This document shows positions 17,667-27,700 of a stretch of DNA of 64,000 nucleotides, piece after piece. The DNA comes from Lewinellaceae bacterium (lineage in GTDB: Bacteria; Bacteroidota; Bacteroidia; Chitinophagales; Saprospiraceae). The DNA is taken from assembly GCA_020636315.1 (NCBI GenBank), contig JACJYA010000004.1, forward strand, positions 124,001 to 188,000, in the 5' to 3' direction. The notes under the pieces are model-generated. The model was not told the origin of the DNA, did no database searches, and was given only the letters and a program-made list of their open reading frames with translations. How positions within the stretch are numbered: position 1 is the stretch's first letter; each line of letters starts with the position of its first letter. The position numbers and the translations under genes are program-made.

Positions 17667-18989
17667 TCATTTTTGCCGTTCAAAATAATGGTTCGCAAAG
17701 GCCAATGTGTCATTCTCCGGCTCTTCCAGCCACAACCGGCGATAAGCCCCGTCGCCGTCATATACCGAAGCCTGTTTGGCGGTATTAAAAACCCGGTTGC
17801 GGGGGTCATTACCTACACCGGCAGCGTACATCCAATTGCCGTAATTACTGTAAACATCGTAATCGAGGAGCAGAGACTCAAACCAGGCAGCTCCTTTTCG
17901 CCAGTCCTGCTTCAGTTGATGCACCAGGTACGAAGCCACATTCTGGCGCCCCCGGTTGCTCATAAAGCCGGTAAAGAGCAGCTCCCGCATATTTGCATCT
18001 ACAAAATCATCGCCGGTGGTACCCGTCCGCCACTTTTCAAAAGCATCTTCACTTTCCTCCCATTCTGTTTTTTTGTCCTGTATGCCTCCCGGAAAAAAGA
18101 TCCGGCGGCCATACCGCATGGCCACCAAACGAAAATACTCCCGCCACAACAGCTCAAATTTCAGCCAGTAAGTAGATTTGTTTTGCACCACCTCTTTTTC
18201 ATAGCTCTCCACCTCGTGATACACCTCCCGGGCCGAGAGGCAGCCGTTCGCCAGCCAGGGCGAAAATTTCGAGGAATAACCGGCGCCGACCAGGCCATTG
18301 CGGGTTTCCCTATACGAAGACAAGGATTCGGTATTCCAAAAATAATGATCGAGCCGGGAATGTGCCTCCACGGCGCCTCCCTTGAATTGCAGAACAGCCC
18401 GCTCGTCGGCCGGCGGCAACCGAAACCCCAGGCTTTCAACCGAAGGGATATGGGTGTCGGGCAACTCCGGCCCGGGGATCTCCTCCGGCGGGGAAAGAGG
18501 TTCGGGAACTTCGGCATACCTTTCCACCTGCTTGCGGAAAGTGGTGAAAACATCGGGCAGCCGGCCAATGGGGAAAGGCAAAGACTCCGGCTCAAAAAGG
18601 GTACTGCTGTGGTAGAAACGGGTGTCCAGGGCACCGGCCAGGGCTTTTTCCACCTGAATTTCCTCATGAGCATATTCTTTTGAGGCATAAAGGCTGGAGC
18701 ACCGGTACTCCCGGGCCAGGCGGGGCAGCTCCTTTTCCGGAATGCCCTTCAACACCTGGAGCCGGCTGCCCTTGTCCCGCAGGTCCTCGCTCAGTTGATA
18801 GAGGCTTTCCAGAAGAAAATTCAGCCGGAAAGGCCCGGTGCGGCAGAAACCCCACTGCCCACGCTCCAGATAACGCTCATCCAGGATGTAAACCGGTATG
18901 ATTTCTTCACATTCGCGGGCTGCGGCATGAAGCGCCGGATTGTCATTCAACCGCAGGTCATTTCGGAACCACATTATCGCTCGGGCCAT
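17667..18989 (-). CDS. Cryptochrome DASH / photolyase-family flavoprotein
   Basis: About 440 residues of the cryptochrome/photolyase family, DASH type. The start is set at MARAIMWFRNDLRLNDNPAL, since the family begins with this WFRxDLRxxDNxAL motif; six extra codons lie upstream. The N-terminal antenna domain is followed by the FAD domain: YSSKFSPWLANGCLSAREVY, YWLKFELLWREYFRLVAMRYG, FVDANMRELLFTGFMSNRGRQNVASYL, and DYDVYSNYGNWMYAAGVGNDPR, which is typical of the DASH group. DASH proteins bind FAD and a folate and repair cyclobutane dimers, mainly in single-stranded DNA. The last residues (FNTAKQASVYDGDGAYRRLWLEEP) are also family-like. Confidence 0.95.
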   Translation of the reverse strand: MARAIMWFRNDLRLNDNPALHAAARECEEIIPVYILDERYLERGQWGFCRTGPFRLNFLLESLYQLSEDLRDKGSRLQVLKGIPEKELPRLAREYRCSSLYASKEYAHEEIQVEKALAGALDTRFYHSSTLFEPESLPFPIGRLPDVFTTFRKQVERYAEVPEPLSPPEEIPGPELPDTHIPSVESLGFRLPPADERAVLQFKGGAVEAHSRLDHYFWNTESLSSYRETRNGLVGAGYSSKFSPWLANGCLSAREVYHEVESYEKEVVQNKSTYWLKFELLWREYFRLVAMRYGRRIFFPGGIQDKKTEWEESEDAFEKWRTGTTGDDFVDANMRELLFTGFMSNRGRQNVASYLVHQLKQDWRKGAAWFESLLLDYDVYSNYGNWMYAAGVGNDPRNRVFNTAKQASVYDGDGAYRRLWLEEPENDTLAFANHYFERQK

Positions 18990-19060
18990 AGATATTGAGA
19001 TTTGCACGAGTGGAACAGCGCAGGGAAATGATTGTTTAAGCCACAGAAACAGAAATGAAT

Positions 19061-19786
19061 TTACCGGTGCAGCCGGGGCGCCACCAGCCCGATTGCCATG
19101 CCCGCTGCATAACCTACCAGCACATCGGTGAGGTAATGCTTCCCACCCCGAACCCGAAGATATCCGGTAATAGCGGGAAGGACAGAGGCCGTTGCCCAGG
19201 CCAGCCCATCGTGCCGGTTGTCGGGATTGAGGTCGGTGTACAGGCGGGCGCTGATAAAGGACATGGTGGCTACCGTGGACGTATGGCCGGAAAAGAAGGA
19301 AAGACGGGCATCGCGTTCCAGTTTGGGAGGCAGCGGCACATCGGGGTTGAAAACAAAGGGCCTCGGCCGGCGAACGCTCGCTTTAGACAGCTGCATCAAA
19401 GCCAGGTTCAACAGCATTCCTTCCATTGCGATCAATGCATGCCGGCCGAACTTCCGGTTCGTATTACCGTCAAGAAGCAGTACCAAAGGCAGCGCCGGGG
19501 CCCCCAGGATAAACCCGTCGCTAATGTGCTGGGCAGCCGGCGACCATTGCCGGGTTACCCAGCGGTCAATTTTCCAGATATCATCCCGCTGTTCATACAA
19601 AGAACTTACGGCTTCCGGGCTCAGAGGCTCCACTTTTTTGGTAAGCAAAAAGCTGGCGCCGTACAGCCCTGCCCCGCCGCCTCCTATCCAGGCGTCCCGG
19701 TAATCCACAGGGCCATAAACGGATTGAGCGTTAAGCGCAAAACACACAACGATAAACCAGAAAACCAGGTGTTGCCTAAGGGCCAT
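19061..19786 (-). CDS. PAP2-family phosphatase
   Basis: A 241-residue membrane-associated phosphatase with signal peptide (ALNAQS). The three PAP2 motifs are present: KASVRRPRP (motif 1, K-x6-RP), SFFSGHTST (motif 2, with the catalytic His in SGH) and RVRGGKHYLTDVLVG (motif 3, R-x5-H-x3-D). Substrates in the family include phosphatidic acid, undecaprenyl pyrophosphate and other phospho-compounds; which one applies cannot be told. It lies on the same strand as the photolyase gene with a gap of about 70 bases. Confidence 0.93.
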   Translation of the reverse strand: MALRQHLVFWFIVVCFALNAQSVYGPVDYRDAWIGGGGAGLYGASFLLTKKVEPLSPEAVSSLYEQRDDIWKIDRWVTRQWSPAAQHISDGFILGAPALPLVLLLDGNTNRKFGRHALIAMEGMLLNLALMQLSKASVRRPRPFVFNPDVPLPPKLERDARLSFFSGHTSTVATMSFISARLYTDLNPDNRHDGLAWATASVLPAITGYLRVRGGKHYLTDVLVGYAAGMAIGLVAPRLHR

Positions 19787-19824
19787 AGAGCAGCATTTTA
19801 GACAAATTTAGGCATTTCCTCTAA

Positions 19825-21939
19825 CTACTGCTCCACGAACATCTTCAACTCACGGGGAACCCGGAAACGCTGGCCATGCAATTTCTGATAGGTTTTACAT
19901 TGCCGGATAAAATCATCTACTCCGTAGTCAGTGATAAACTGAATAACCCCTCCCTTAAACGCCGGAAAGCCCCAGCCGTGAATACTGCCCAGGTTGGCGG
20001 CGGCCACGGAGTGAATGACCCTTTCCTGCATGCACCAGACTGCCTCCAGCACCTGAGCGAAGAGGAAGCGGTTGGACAGTTCCTGTTTGTCGAAGTTGCG
20101 CTGAGTGGCGGGAAAGTGCCGGGCAAGCTCCGGCCAGAGAAAGGGCTCTCCCTCCGGAGGATATTCGTAAAAACCACCGCGCCGCTGTTTGCCCTGGCGC
20201 TGCAGATCTTCCAGCATCTTGGCCAGGACGGCCACTGCCGGGTGCTGCACGTATTTGGCGCCGTAGTGTTCGGCTGCCTGGTTCTCGTACTTCAGCACCA
20301 TGTTCAGGCCGAGGTTGTCGGCAAAGGCCAATGCGCCCCGCGGCATGCCCGCCTGCCGGCCCAGGTTTTCGATCAGAGCGGGCGGATAGCCTTCCTGCAG
20401 CATGGTGATGCCCTCCAGGATATAGGTGTTTTGCACGCGGGCCGCGTAAAACCCCCAGTCATCCTTCACCACGATCGGTGTCTTGCGAATGGCGCGGACA
20501 AAGTCAAAAGCCCGGGCGACGGTCTCCTCCGAAGTTTGCTCACCACGCACGATCTCCACCAGGGGCACTTCTTCGGCCGGAGGGAAAAAGTGAAGACCCA
20601 CGTAATTTTCGGGGCGGACGGAAGCCTCCGCCAGCCGGGTGATGGGTATGGAAACGGTATTGCTGGCCAGCAGGGAATATTCATCCAGGTACTCTTCCGC
20701 CTCCCGGGTCACCTTCTGTTTGACCAGCCGGTTCTCGAAAACGGCCTCGATGACCAGATCGCAGTTTTCAAAATCTTTGGACGACTCAGTAGTCTGTATG
20801 CGGCTGAGCAGTTCTTCTGCCTCTTCGGGTTTTTTCTTGCCCTCCGCCAGCATTTCGTTGAGTTTGCGGCGCACGTAATCGCGGCCCCGCTCGGCAATGG
20901 GCTTGGACACATCTTTGAGGACCACCTCCAGGCCATTGTCGAGACAGGCAAAGGCGATACCCGACCCCATCCTGCCGGCCCCTATAACTCCCACCTTCCT
21001 GGGCCTGAATTTGCCGAACCCTTTGGGGCGGTTGCCCCCCTGCTTGATAAAGTTCAGGTCGAACCAGAAAGCCTTGATCATGTTCTTACAGGCCGGGCTG
21101 CGCAACAACTCAGTATAATAACGGCTCTCGATGCGGCAGGCCGTATCGAAATCGACCTTAGAGCCTTCCGCCAGCACATTCAGGATGGACTGCAGCGCCG
21201 GGTAATTGTTGTGCCCCTGGCTGGCTAGCCGGGCCGCCAGTTGCCGGATATGATGGGCCATTTCTCTGTCCTGTGCTGTCCCTCCCGGGATCGAACACCC
21301 CGGCCGGTCCCAGGGGCGGCGCCCCTCCTTGTTCTGTAACAACCAGGCTTTGGCAAGGTCCATCATCTCGCGGGGGCTGTCCGCGATTTCATCCACCAGG
21401 CCCAGTTGCATCGCCTCACTGGGGGAGTATCGCAACCCGGAAGTCAGGATCGGAAAGGACTTCCCGATACCCAGCAGCCACATCAGGCGGATGATGCCTC
21501 CGCTTCCCGGCATCAGGCCCAGTTGTACCTCCGGAAACCCAAGGCGGACGCGGGAGCTGCTGAGCGCAATGCGGTGGTGGCAGGCCAGAGCAACCTCAAA
21601 ACCGGTGCCGAGGGCAGCGCCGTTAATGGCGGCCACCACCGGGATGCCCGGGCTCTCCAGTTCCCGCAGGATGCCTTTGAGCTTTTCGGCAAACCGAAAG
21701 ATCTCCTCCGGGTCATTGGCCTGGTAAAGGTATTCCAGGTCTCCCCCGGCGAGAAATGCCTTTTTGGCGGAAGTGAGGATCACCCCCCGCAACTGCCCTT
21801 TGGCCTTTTCCTCTTTAAGGTGGGCGATGACCGGCACGAACGCTTCCGCGATCTCGTGGTTGATCACGTTGGTGCTGCGGCCACTCATATCCAGGGTGAG
21901 GGTGACGATATTGTTGGTGTCCTTTTTATATCTGATCAT
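19825..21939 (-). CDS. FadJ-type multifunctional fatty-acid oxidation enzyme
   Basis: A 704-residue fusion of enoyl-CoA hydratase (about 1-190) and 3-hydroxyacyl-CoA dehydrogenase (about 312-700), catalysing two steps of beta-oxidation. Hydratase catalytic residues Glu115 (GTGFEVALAC) and Glu137 (LGFPEVQLGLMPG) are present. The Rossmann motif is at 316-325 (VGVIGAGRMG); dehydrogenase His450 (GLHFFPP, normally HFFNP or HFFSP), Glu in PLVEIV and Ser in ASNTVS are kept, while the usual Asn of GFxxNR is replaced (GFYAAR). It lies 15 bases downstream of the thiolase gene; the pair corresponds to fadIJ/fadAB but in thiolase-first order. Confidence 0.93.
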   Translation of the reverse strand: MIRYKKDTNNIVTLTLDMSGRSTNVINHEIAEAFVPVIAHLKEEKAKGQLRGVILTSAKKAFLAGGDLEYLYQANDPEEIFRFAEKLKGILRELESPGIPVVAAINGAALGTGFEVALACHHRIALSSSRVRLGFPEVQLGLMPGSGGIIRLMWLLGIGKSFPILTSGLRYSPSEAMQLGLVDEIADSPREMMDLAKAWLLQNKEGRRPWDRPGCSIPGGTAQDREMAHHIRQLAARLASQGHNNYPALQSILNVLAEGSKVDFDTACRIESRYYTELLRSPACKNMIKAFWFDLNFIKQGGNRPKGFGKFRPRKVGVIGAGRMGSGIAFACLDNGLEVVLKDVSKPIAERGRDYVRRKLNEMLAEGKKKPEEAEELLSRIQTTESSKDFENCDLVIEAVFENRLVKQKVTREAEEYLDEYSLLASNTVSIPITRLAEASVRPENYVGLHFFPPAEEVPLVEIVRGEQTSEETVARAFDFVRAIRKTPIVVKDDWGFYAARVQNTYILEGITMLQEGYPPALIENLGRQAGMPRGALAFADNLGLNMVLKYENQAAEHYGAKYVQHPAVAVLAKMLEDLQRQGKQRRGGFYEYPPEGEPFLWPELARHFPATQRNFDKQELSNRFLFAQVLEAVWCMQERVIHSVAAANLGSIHGWGFPAFKGGVIQFITDYGVDDFIRQCKTYQKLHGQRFRVPRELKMFVEQ

Positions 21940-21954
21940 AATTCCTTTTCTTGA

Positions 21955-23160
21955 TCAAACCCGTTCAATTACCGTCGCCACGCCCATTCCCCCCCCAACG
22001 CAGAGGGTAACCAGGCCGGTAGCCTTATCCTGCCGCTCCATTTCATCCAGCAAGGTGCCTAGCAGCATGGCCCCGGTGGCTCCCAGGGGGTGCCCCATGG
22101 CGATCGCACCACCATTGACATTGATAATGGCATCATCGACTTCCATTTCCCGCCGGAATTTCAGCACGACGGAAGCGAATGCCTCATTGCATTCCCACAG
22201 ATCGACATCCCCGGATTTCATGCCGGCCTGCTTCAGGGCTTTACGGGCGGCCGGCGCCGGCCCTGTCAGCATCAGGGTGGGATCCACACTCACTGTGGCG
22301 GCCGCCAGGATGCGGGCCCGGGGCTTCAGGCCCAGCGCTTCGCCTTTTTCCTTGCTGCCCACCAGCGCCAGGGCGGCCCCATCCACGATCCCCGAGGAAT
22401 TGCCGGCGGTATGCAAATGGCGGATGCCTTCCAGTTCGGGAAAAGCGTGAAGGGCCATCTCATCAAAGCCCTCCCAGCCGGCCGATGCGAATGCGGGTGG
22501 CAGTTTAGACAGGGCGTCCAGGGTGGTGTTGGGGCGGATGTGCTCGTCTTTGTCCAGTATCAGCAGGCCATTGCGGTCATAAATGGGAATGATGGAACGG
22601 TTGAAATAGCCATTTTCCCAGGCGTGCCGGGCGCGCTGGTGAGAATGGTAGGCGCAGGCGTCCAGTTCTTCGCGGCTGAACCCTTCCAGCGTGGCGATCA
22701 GGTCGGCGGAAACTCCCTGGGGAATGGAGTTAGCCCGGGTGATGAGCTCCGGGTCGTACATCAGCGGGCCGCCATCACTGCCAATGGGTATCCGGCTCAT
22801 ACTCTCAACCCCTCCGGCCAGCACCAGTTCTTCCCAGCCGGAACGGACCTTCATCGCGGCCAGGTTGATGGCTTCCAGGCCGGAGGCGCAGTAGCGGTTG
22901 ACCTGCATGCCGCTTACCGAATTCCCCCAGCCGGCGTGCAGCAGGGCTGCTTTGGCAATGTTATAACCCTGGTCGCCGATCGGCGTCACGCAACCGATAA
23001 CGGCATCGTCCAGTTCCTCCGGCGGAAGAGCCGTTCGCTGCCGGAGGGCGCGAACAGCCGCGGCCAGCAGGTCCATCGGCTTTACCTCATAGAGTGCTCC
23101 ACGGCTTTTTCCCCTGCCGCGAGGCGTCCGCAGGGAGTCATATATATATGCTTCAGGCAT
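21955..23160 (-). CDS. Acetyl-CoA acyltransferase (thiolase)
   Basis: A 401-residue thiolase catalysing the last step of beta-oxidation. The start is set at MPEAYIYDSLRTPRGRGKS, the usual N-terminus; a promoter -7 box lies inside the 28-codon upstream extension and excludes it. Catalytic residues are Cys91 (NRYCASGLEAI), His357 (AMGHPLGATGA) and Cys387 (CVGGGMG). It is first in an operon with the FadJ-type enzyme; an acyl-CoA dehydrogenase, often found with them, is absent from the window. Confidence 0.95.
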   Translation of the reverse strand: MPEAYIYDSLRTPRGRGKSRGALYEVKPMDLLAAAVRALRQRTALPPEELDDAVIGCVTPIGDQGYNIAKAALLHAGWGNSVSGMQVNRYCASGLEAINLAAMKVRSGWEELVLAGGVESMSRIPIGSDGGPLMYDPELITRANSIPQGVSADLIATLEGFSREELDACAYHSHQRARHAWENGYFNRSIIPIYDRNGLLILDKDEHIRPNTTLDALSKLPPAFASAGWEGFDEMALHAFPELEGIRHLHTAGNSSGIVDGAALALVGSKEKGEALGLKPRARILAAATVSVDPTLMLTGPAPAARKALKQAGMKSGDVDLWECNEAFASVVLKFRREMEVDDAIINVNGGAIAMGHPLGATGAMLLGTLLDEMERQDKATGLVTLCVGGGMGVATVIERV

Positions 23161-23176
23161 TGTTTGGCTTTGAGCG

Positions 23177-23184
23177 CAAAAATA
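23177..23184 (-). promoter_or_regulatory. -7 box of the thiolase operon
   Basis: TATTTTTG on the minus strand fits TAnnTTTG exactly. It is about 17 bases before the chosen ATG at 23160. The upstream TTTG element is poor, so this is a moderate call. Confidence 0.4.
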
Positions 23185-23429
23185 GGAGGTTGAACAGGAA
23201 GATAGTAATTTGGGCGGCGATTTCTGAAGTTGGCGGGTGGACAATTTTAGCTTGACATTTTTTGCCTTGAAAGCGAGCGTTAAAAGCCATAGCTCATTAG
23301 GTTATGGTGATATGGTTGTTATATTGGTGGCTCAATTGTTTTCGTACGGGTGTTACTGTGCCGTCCGCATTTACCACCTTCTTAGAACCCTGATCGGCCA
23401 CTCCGGCGATTAAGTAGAAATTATGTGCA

Positions 23430-23461
23430 TTTCGGGCGCCATAAGCTTACCTTTACTTTTG
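23430..23461 (+). promoter_or_regulatory. Promoter deciding the start of the small coiled-coil protein
   Basis: TTTC at 23430-23433, 20 bases, then TACTTTTG at 23454-23461 (exact TAnnTTTG). It lies within the longest open frame, so translation must start at the downstream ATG, 23480. Confidence 0.5.
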
Positions 23462-23479
23462 TATCATAAAAAAAGAACC

Positions 23480-23767
23480 ATGCCAAAAAGAAAAATGACG
23501 CCCTTTGCGCGTTTCCTGATCGTGATGATCTTCGTTGTGCCGCTGGCCTACTTCGGAGCTTCCTGGTACAACGGGGAAGACCCCCTGAACGTCAGGCAAT
23601 ACCTGGGCCTGGATACTCCGCAAAAATCGGAGGAGGTATCGGTAAAAGCAGACGAAAAAGAGTCGGAAAAAAACCTCCAACTGCGCATCGAAGAGCTCGA
23701 AAAGAAATTGCAGGAGTGTGAAAAAGAACTGGACGAGCTCAAGGCACAGGCCAAAAATCAAGAATAG
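23480..23767 (+). CDS. Small single-pass membrane protein with coiled coil
   Basis: A 95-residue protein: basic N-terminus (MPKRKMTPF), one membrane segment at about 10-26 (ARFLIVMIFVVPLAYFGA), a short linker (NGEDPLNVRQYLGLDTPQ) and a highly charged C-terminal coiled coil (about 58-92, IEELEKKLQECEKELDELKAQ). The orientation is probably N-in with the coiled coil periplasmic. The chosen start follows the promoter position. It is followed after three bases by a membrane protein gene, so they probably form an operon. Function not recognised. Confidence 0.65.
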   Translation: MPKRKMTPFARFLIVMIFVVPLAYFGASWYNGEDPLNVRQYLGLDTPQKSEEVSVKADEKESEKNLQLRIEELEKKLQECEKELDELKAQAKNQE

Positions 23768-23770
23768 ATT

Positions 23771-24136
23771 ATGGAGCTCCTATTGCTTTTTGCCGGGCCG
23801 GGAGAGATGATCATAAAAGTTTTACTCAACGCACTGGCCCTGATGGCCGGAGCTCACCTGCTGAAGGGCGTGGAGATCGAAGACTTTACCCGGGCAGTGA
23901 TCATCGCCATCCTGCTTTCTTTGCTCAATGCCACCCTGGGCGCTTTTCTCAATTTCATTACCACCCCCCTGCGCTTCCTGACACTGGGGCTTTTTGCCTT
24001 CGTGGTCGATGCCGCTATGCTGCTTTTGGCCGCCTACTTCCTGAAAGGGTTTAAGATCGACAAATTCCTGTCGGCCTTTCTCCTGGCCATCATTCTGTCG
24101 GTTTCCAATGCGGTGCTCTACGCGATTTTTCTTTAA
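23771..24136 (+). CDS. Phage holin family 4 / YvlD-like membrane protein
   Basis: A 121-residue protein made almost entirely of four membrane segments. The sequence MIIKVLLNALALMAGAHLLKGVEIEDFTRAV, then LLNATLGAFLNFITTPLRFLTLGLFAFVVDAAMLLLAAYFLKGFKI, follows the family of YvlD-like proteins named after phage holins (holin superfamily IV) but found chromosomally in many bacteria; role unknown. The ATG at 23807 (MIIKVLL) would give the typical family N-terminus and may be the true start; the extra 12 residues are hydrophobic. Confidence 0.85.
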   Translation: MELLLLFAGPGEMIIKVLLNALALMAGAHLLKGVEIEDFTRAVIIAILLSLLNATLGAFLNFITTPLRFLTLGLFAFVVDAAMLLLAAYFLKGFKIDKFLSAFLLAIILSVSNAVLYAIFL

Positions 24137-24180
24137 ATCCGGGCAGAGCCGGCAGATGGCCAAAACTGATGATGAATGAA

Positions 24181-24222
24181 TATTAAACCTTTGAGGTTTT
24201 CGAAAACCTCAAAGGTTTAATA
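24181..24222. repeat. 42-bp perfect palindrome
   Basis: A perfect palindrome without loop: the 21 bases 24181-24201 are the exact reverse complement of 24202-24222. Outer part TATTAAACCT, inner TTGAGGTTTTC. It is the longest member of the AACC...GGTT repeat group, located between the YvlD-like and NTF2-like genes. Confidence 0.9.
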
Positions 24223-24261
24223 ACAGAACCAACCCAATATCTTCATCCTGAAATACAGCCT

Positions 24262-24711
24262 ATGCGTGCTTCCATGCTCTTTCTTGCCCTGCCCCTGCTC
24301 CTTCCATCCTGTCAGCTTTCCCGCCAGGCAGTCAATACCCAAAGTGCCGAAGCCGCTATGCAGGAAGTTTACAATACCTTTACCAGAGCTTATAAGCAGG
24401 CAGACCCGGCTATGGTCGCAGACCTCTACACCGAAGATGCTTACTACCTGGAACCCAATACCATGATCATTCAGGGGCGGGACACCATTCAAGGCAATTT
24501 CACCCGCTATCTGGAACGGTTTACTCCCGGCGCTGGCCCCGATATCGCCTTCGAGATCCTCGAAAGGCAGATATCCGGCAACCAGGCCTATGACATTGGC
24601 TACTACACCTTCAATGGCCAACGCTCCGGAAAATTCATCGTGCTCTGGCAACGGCAACCCAATGGCACCTGGATGATCCATGCCGATGGATTCAGCGGGT
24701 TAGGAAAATAG
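24262..24711 (+). CDS. NTF2-like (SnoaL/DUF4440) lipoprotein
   Basis: A 149-residue protein with lipobox LLPSC (Cys17) followed by a single cone-shaped NTF2-like domain: AEAAMQEVYNTFTRAYKQADPAMVADLYTEDAYYLEPN, GRDTIQGNFTRYLERF, GKFIVLWQRQPNGTWMIHADGFSG. DUF4440-type proteins of this kind are usually periplasmic and of unknown ligand. Position 5' is preceded by the perfect 42-bp palindrome. Confidence 0.88.
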   Translation: MRASMLFLALPLLLPSCQLSRQAVNTQSAEAAMQEVYNTFTRAYKQADPAMVADLYTEDAYYLEPNTMIIQGRDTIQGNFTRYLERFTPGAGPDIAFEILERQISGNQAYDIGYYTFNGQRSGKFIVLWQRQPNGTWMIHADGFSGLGK

Positions 24712-24749
24712 TATATCAGGGAGCCGAGAGCAATGTATCAGAGATTGGC

Positions 24750-27700
24750 CTAATCTTTCACCATCTCCCTTACCCACACCCCATCTTCTCCCTGCAGGCG
24801 AATGATATACATGCCCTGGGGAAGGCCCTCCAGGCTCAGTACGCGATGTACCGTATGGCCATCGTGGCGGAAGGCCTCCTGCTGCAACACCTGCCCGGTG
24901 AGCCCCAGTACCTGTAGCTGAATGGGCTGGGGCCGAAAGCCTTCCAGTTCCACTGTCACTTTACCCGGCGTCGGGTTGGGCCAGGCGCTGAAACGGCGAG
25001 GTTCTAGCAGGTTCTGGTTGCCTACAGTCACCGGCATGATGAAATCAAAATTTACACTACTGCCGAATTCGCTTTCGAAGCTTTTAACGGGCAATTGAAT
25101 AACTTCATTGATGTAGCGCCGGAAGCTCGCCTGGCCGTTTCCCCGGTTGTCGCCAATGGCGTCCCAGTACCAGTAATAAAGCCCGTCGCCGGCATCGTCT
25201 TCGATGCTCAGGGAATAACAACCGGGCGGCAGGTCAATATCATCCACATACAGGGTACTGTTCTCCATGTTCTCCCGGGAAAGTACGACGTCGCCTGTTG
25301 CATTGCGGATGGAATAACGGTTCTCACTGGCCCGCAGGTTGGTGCGAAAGTGGAATTGCAGGCGCTCGACTTCAAAGGCCTGCGGTTTTGTAAATTCCGA
25401 AAAAGCAGTATTGTTGGGGCCGTAATCGTCGGCCTGTCCGTTTACCTCCAGGATATTAACCTGAAAGATGCCCTGCTCTTCTACAGTGTTCCAGAAATCC
25501 ATATCCGGAGTGGGCAGCTCAACGATGGCTGTATCCAGAAAAGCCAGGCTGCCCGTCCATTCATAGCTCAGGGCCGGGCCGCCCCGGAGCTGATATTCCA
25601 GTAGAAGGCTCGTGACAGGAGTAGCTCCGGTATTTTTCACCACCACCATCGGCCGGTTACAGGCCGGGTTGATGCGGGAGAACTCCACCCTGCCACTGGG
25701 GCGCATGATGCTCTCGAGGGCGGCATCCAGCTCAAAATTGGGCGCTCCGTAGGAAACGAGCTGGGCGGAGACCAGATAGTTGGCGCTGCTGAGGAGGGGG
25801 CCGTTGAGGCCGTAGTCCATTTCCACACTGCTTCCCGGCGCCACCATATCCGTGATCTCAAACTGATGCACATCGGTAGGCGTGCCCGGGCACCAGCCGG
25901 CGCGGTCGAACAGCCAGGTGCCTCCCTGAGGATAGATTGGGATGTCGCCGCACGCCTTCCAGACCTGAAAAGGAAACTCCTGATCGCCCCCGTTGAGGTT
26001 GAGGTAGTGTTCACGAGGCGTAAACTCCCCGTTCTGCTCATGCCCGGTGATGGAAAGGCGCGCCTTGAAGCCTTCCGCATCGGCGCGCAGCGGCACCTGC
26101 CGGGGTTCAAAGAAGCGGTCATCCTGGATCTGGCCAAACTGCCCCCGCTGAAACGGCCAGATGTTCTGTATGCTCAGTACATCACGCGCCGGGACTCCTT
26201 CAATGAAATAAAAGCTGATATCCAACTCTTCCTGGTATTGCCCTCCCAGTTCCACCGACAGGAACTTCTCTCCCCGCAGAATGGGCGCATAATCTGTCAC
26301 GTCAAACCAGAAGGTTTTGCCCTGTGCGCCCAGGCTCAGCCCGTTGCCGTAAGGCGTGACCAGGGAAAGCAGCTCGAACCGGGCATCCTGCTTCTGGTAA
26401 TAGGTGAGGCTTCCGGGAAGGATGGCGCCATCGGCAGTTACCGGGTAGGTATCCAGTATATTGCCCTGTTCATCGAGCAGGAGTTCATCGGTGGCATGCC
26501 AGGCAAGTTGGGTGTCGAGGGCGACTAAAGCGTTATTGCCATTTACACCATACTGAATTACGGCAGCAGGAGGATTCTGAACGGAGATCACCACCGGCGT
26601 GGTATCGATCGCGTTCGGTGCAGTATAATTAACCTGAGAAAACAGGTAGCAATGCGGGCGCTGGCTGACGGCACGGAGACCTTTAAAGCGTTCCGAACCC
26701 CGGAAGGCCCTCCAGGCCGGAGCAGTGAATATTTCAGCGTCGAAACCGTTGGCCGAAGCATCATGGGCAATGGCGCCAGCCCCTTCGTCGAGAGGATAAT
26801 AAGCCAACAACGCTGCCCATTCCGGATGGGTATTGTCCACCGTCCGGAACATCCAGTCGCGGATGTCCGTTTCGCTAAGCGCTTTTTTCCAGATGCGGAA
26901 CTCATCGATAGCGCCGAAGTAGCTGAGGGTGCCGGCAACGTTCCCGCCAATAAGCATTTTCTGAATATCGATAGGCTTTGTTTTACCGGTTCCACTGTGC
27001 CAGAGCTGGCCGTTGAGATAGATCTTCATCTCACCGGTGGCAGCGTTCTTGGTGAAGGCCCAGTGGTTCCACCTGCCGGCAAAGTCCTCTGGATCAGCGG
27101 CCTTATCGATGCGGTCGTAGCCATTGCCGTCATTGCCGCAATCCCAATACACCCGGCCGTTGCCCCATGGCAGGTGGACGTTGATCTGGCGCTGGTTCTC
27201 GGCATCATTCCCTTCAAACAGGGTGGAATTCATTGGCAGCGTATTGGGATCGCCTTTGCACCAGAAGGAGACCGTCACCTCCTGGCTGATATCCTGGAAA
27301 ATGGCAGTAGGAGGGCTGACGGCGCCATAGCCGCTGAACGCCAGGTATTGGTCGGGGCCGGAAGCCCTCAGCTGGCTGGGAAAAGCGGTAGCGCCGCTTT
27401 TCAAGGTTACCGGCTGTGAATTTTCTGAATTGCTGTAGCTCATCTCCACCAGCAGATTGGAGGCGCTGTCCCACTGAAAGGGCCGAAAATACAGGCCAAA
27501 GTAATCCGGCTGATAAGTAGGTTGGGAGAAGGGCGTGTTGCGAAAATAAACCTCTGTGAATCCTTCGGGATCAGGCGGGGTGGTTGCCGACAATTCCTCT
27601 AAATTCGTATGTTTAAGCCGGATTCGGAGAAATCCGGCCTCCATTCCGGGCCCTGCCTCCCGGGGAAAGAAGAATAAACCATTAATCGTTGGCCCGTTCC

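Larger units (their letters stand above)
23161..23479. other. Divergent spacer between thiolase and small membrane protein genes
   Basis: A 319-base spacer that carries promoter candidates at both ends (23177-23184 leftward, 23430-23461 rightward). The centre has no coding potential or repeat that could be supported. Confidence 0.45.

Noticed and set aside
19876..21228. 450-codon frame antisense to the FadJ-type gene
   Set aside because: Explained by codon bias of the sense gene, whose catalytic residues are conserved.
22090..23193. 367-codon frame antisense to the thiolase gene
   Set aside because: Antisense shadow of a gene with all thiolase catalytic residues.
23771..24136. Phage origin suggested by the holin-like protein
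   Set aside because: The YvlD-like family is chromosomal in many bacteria and no other phage gene is near.
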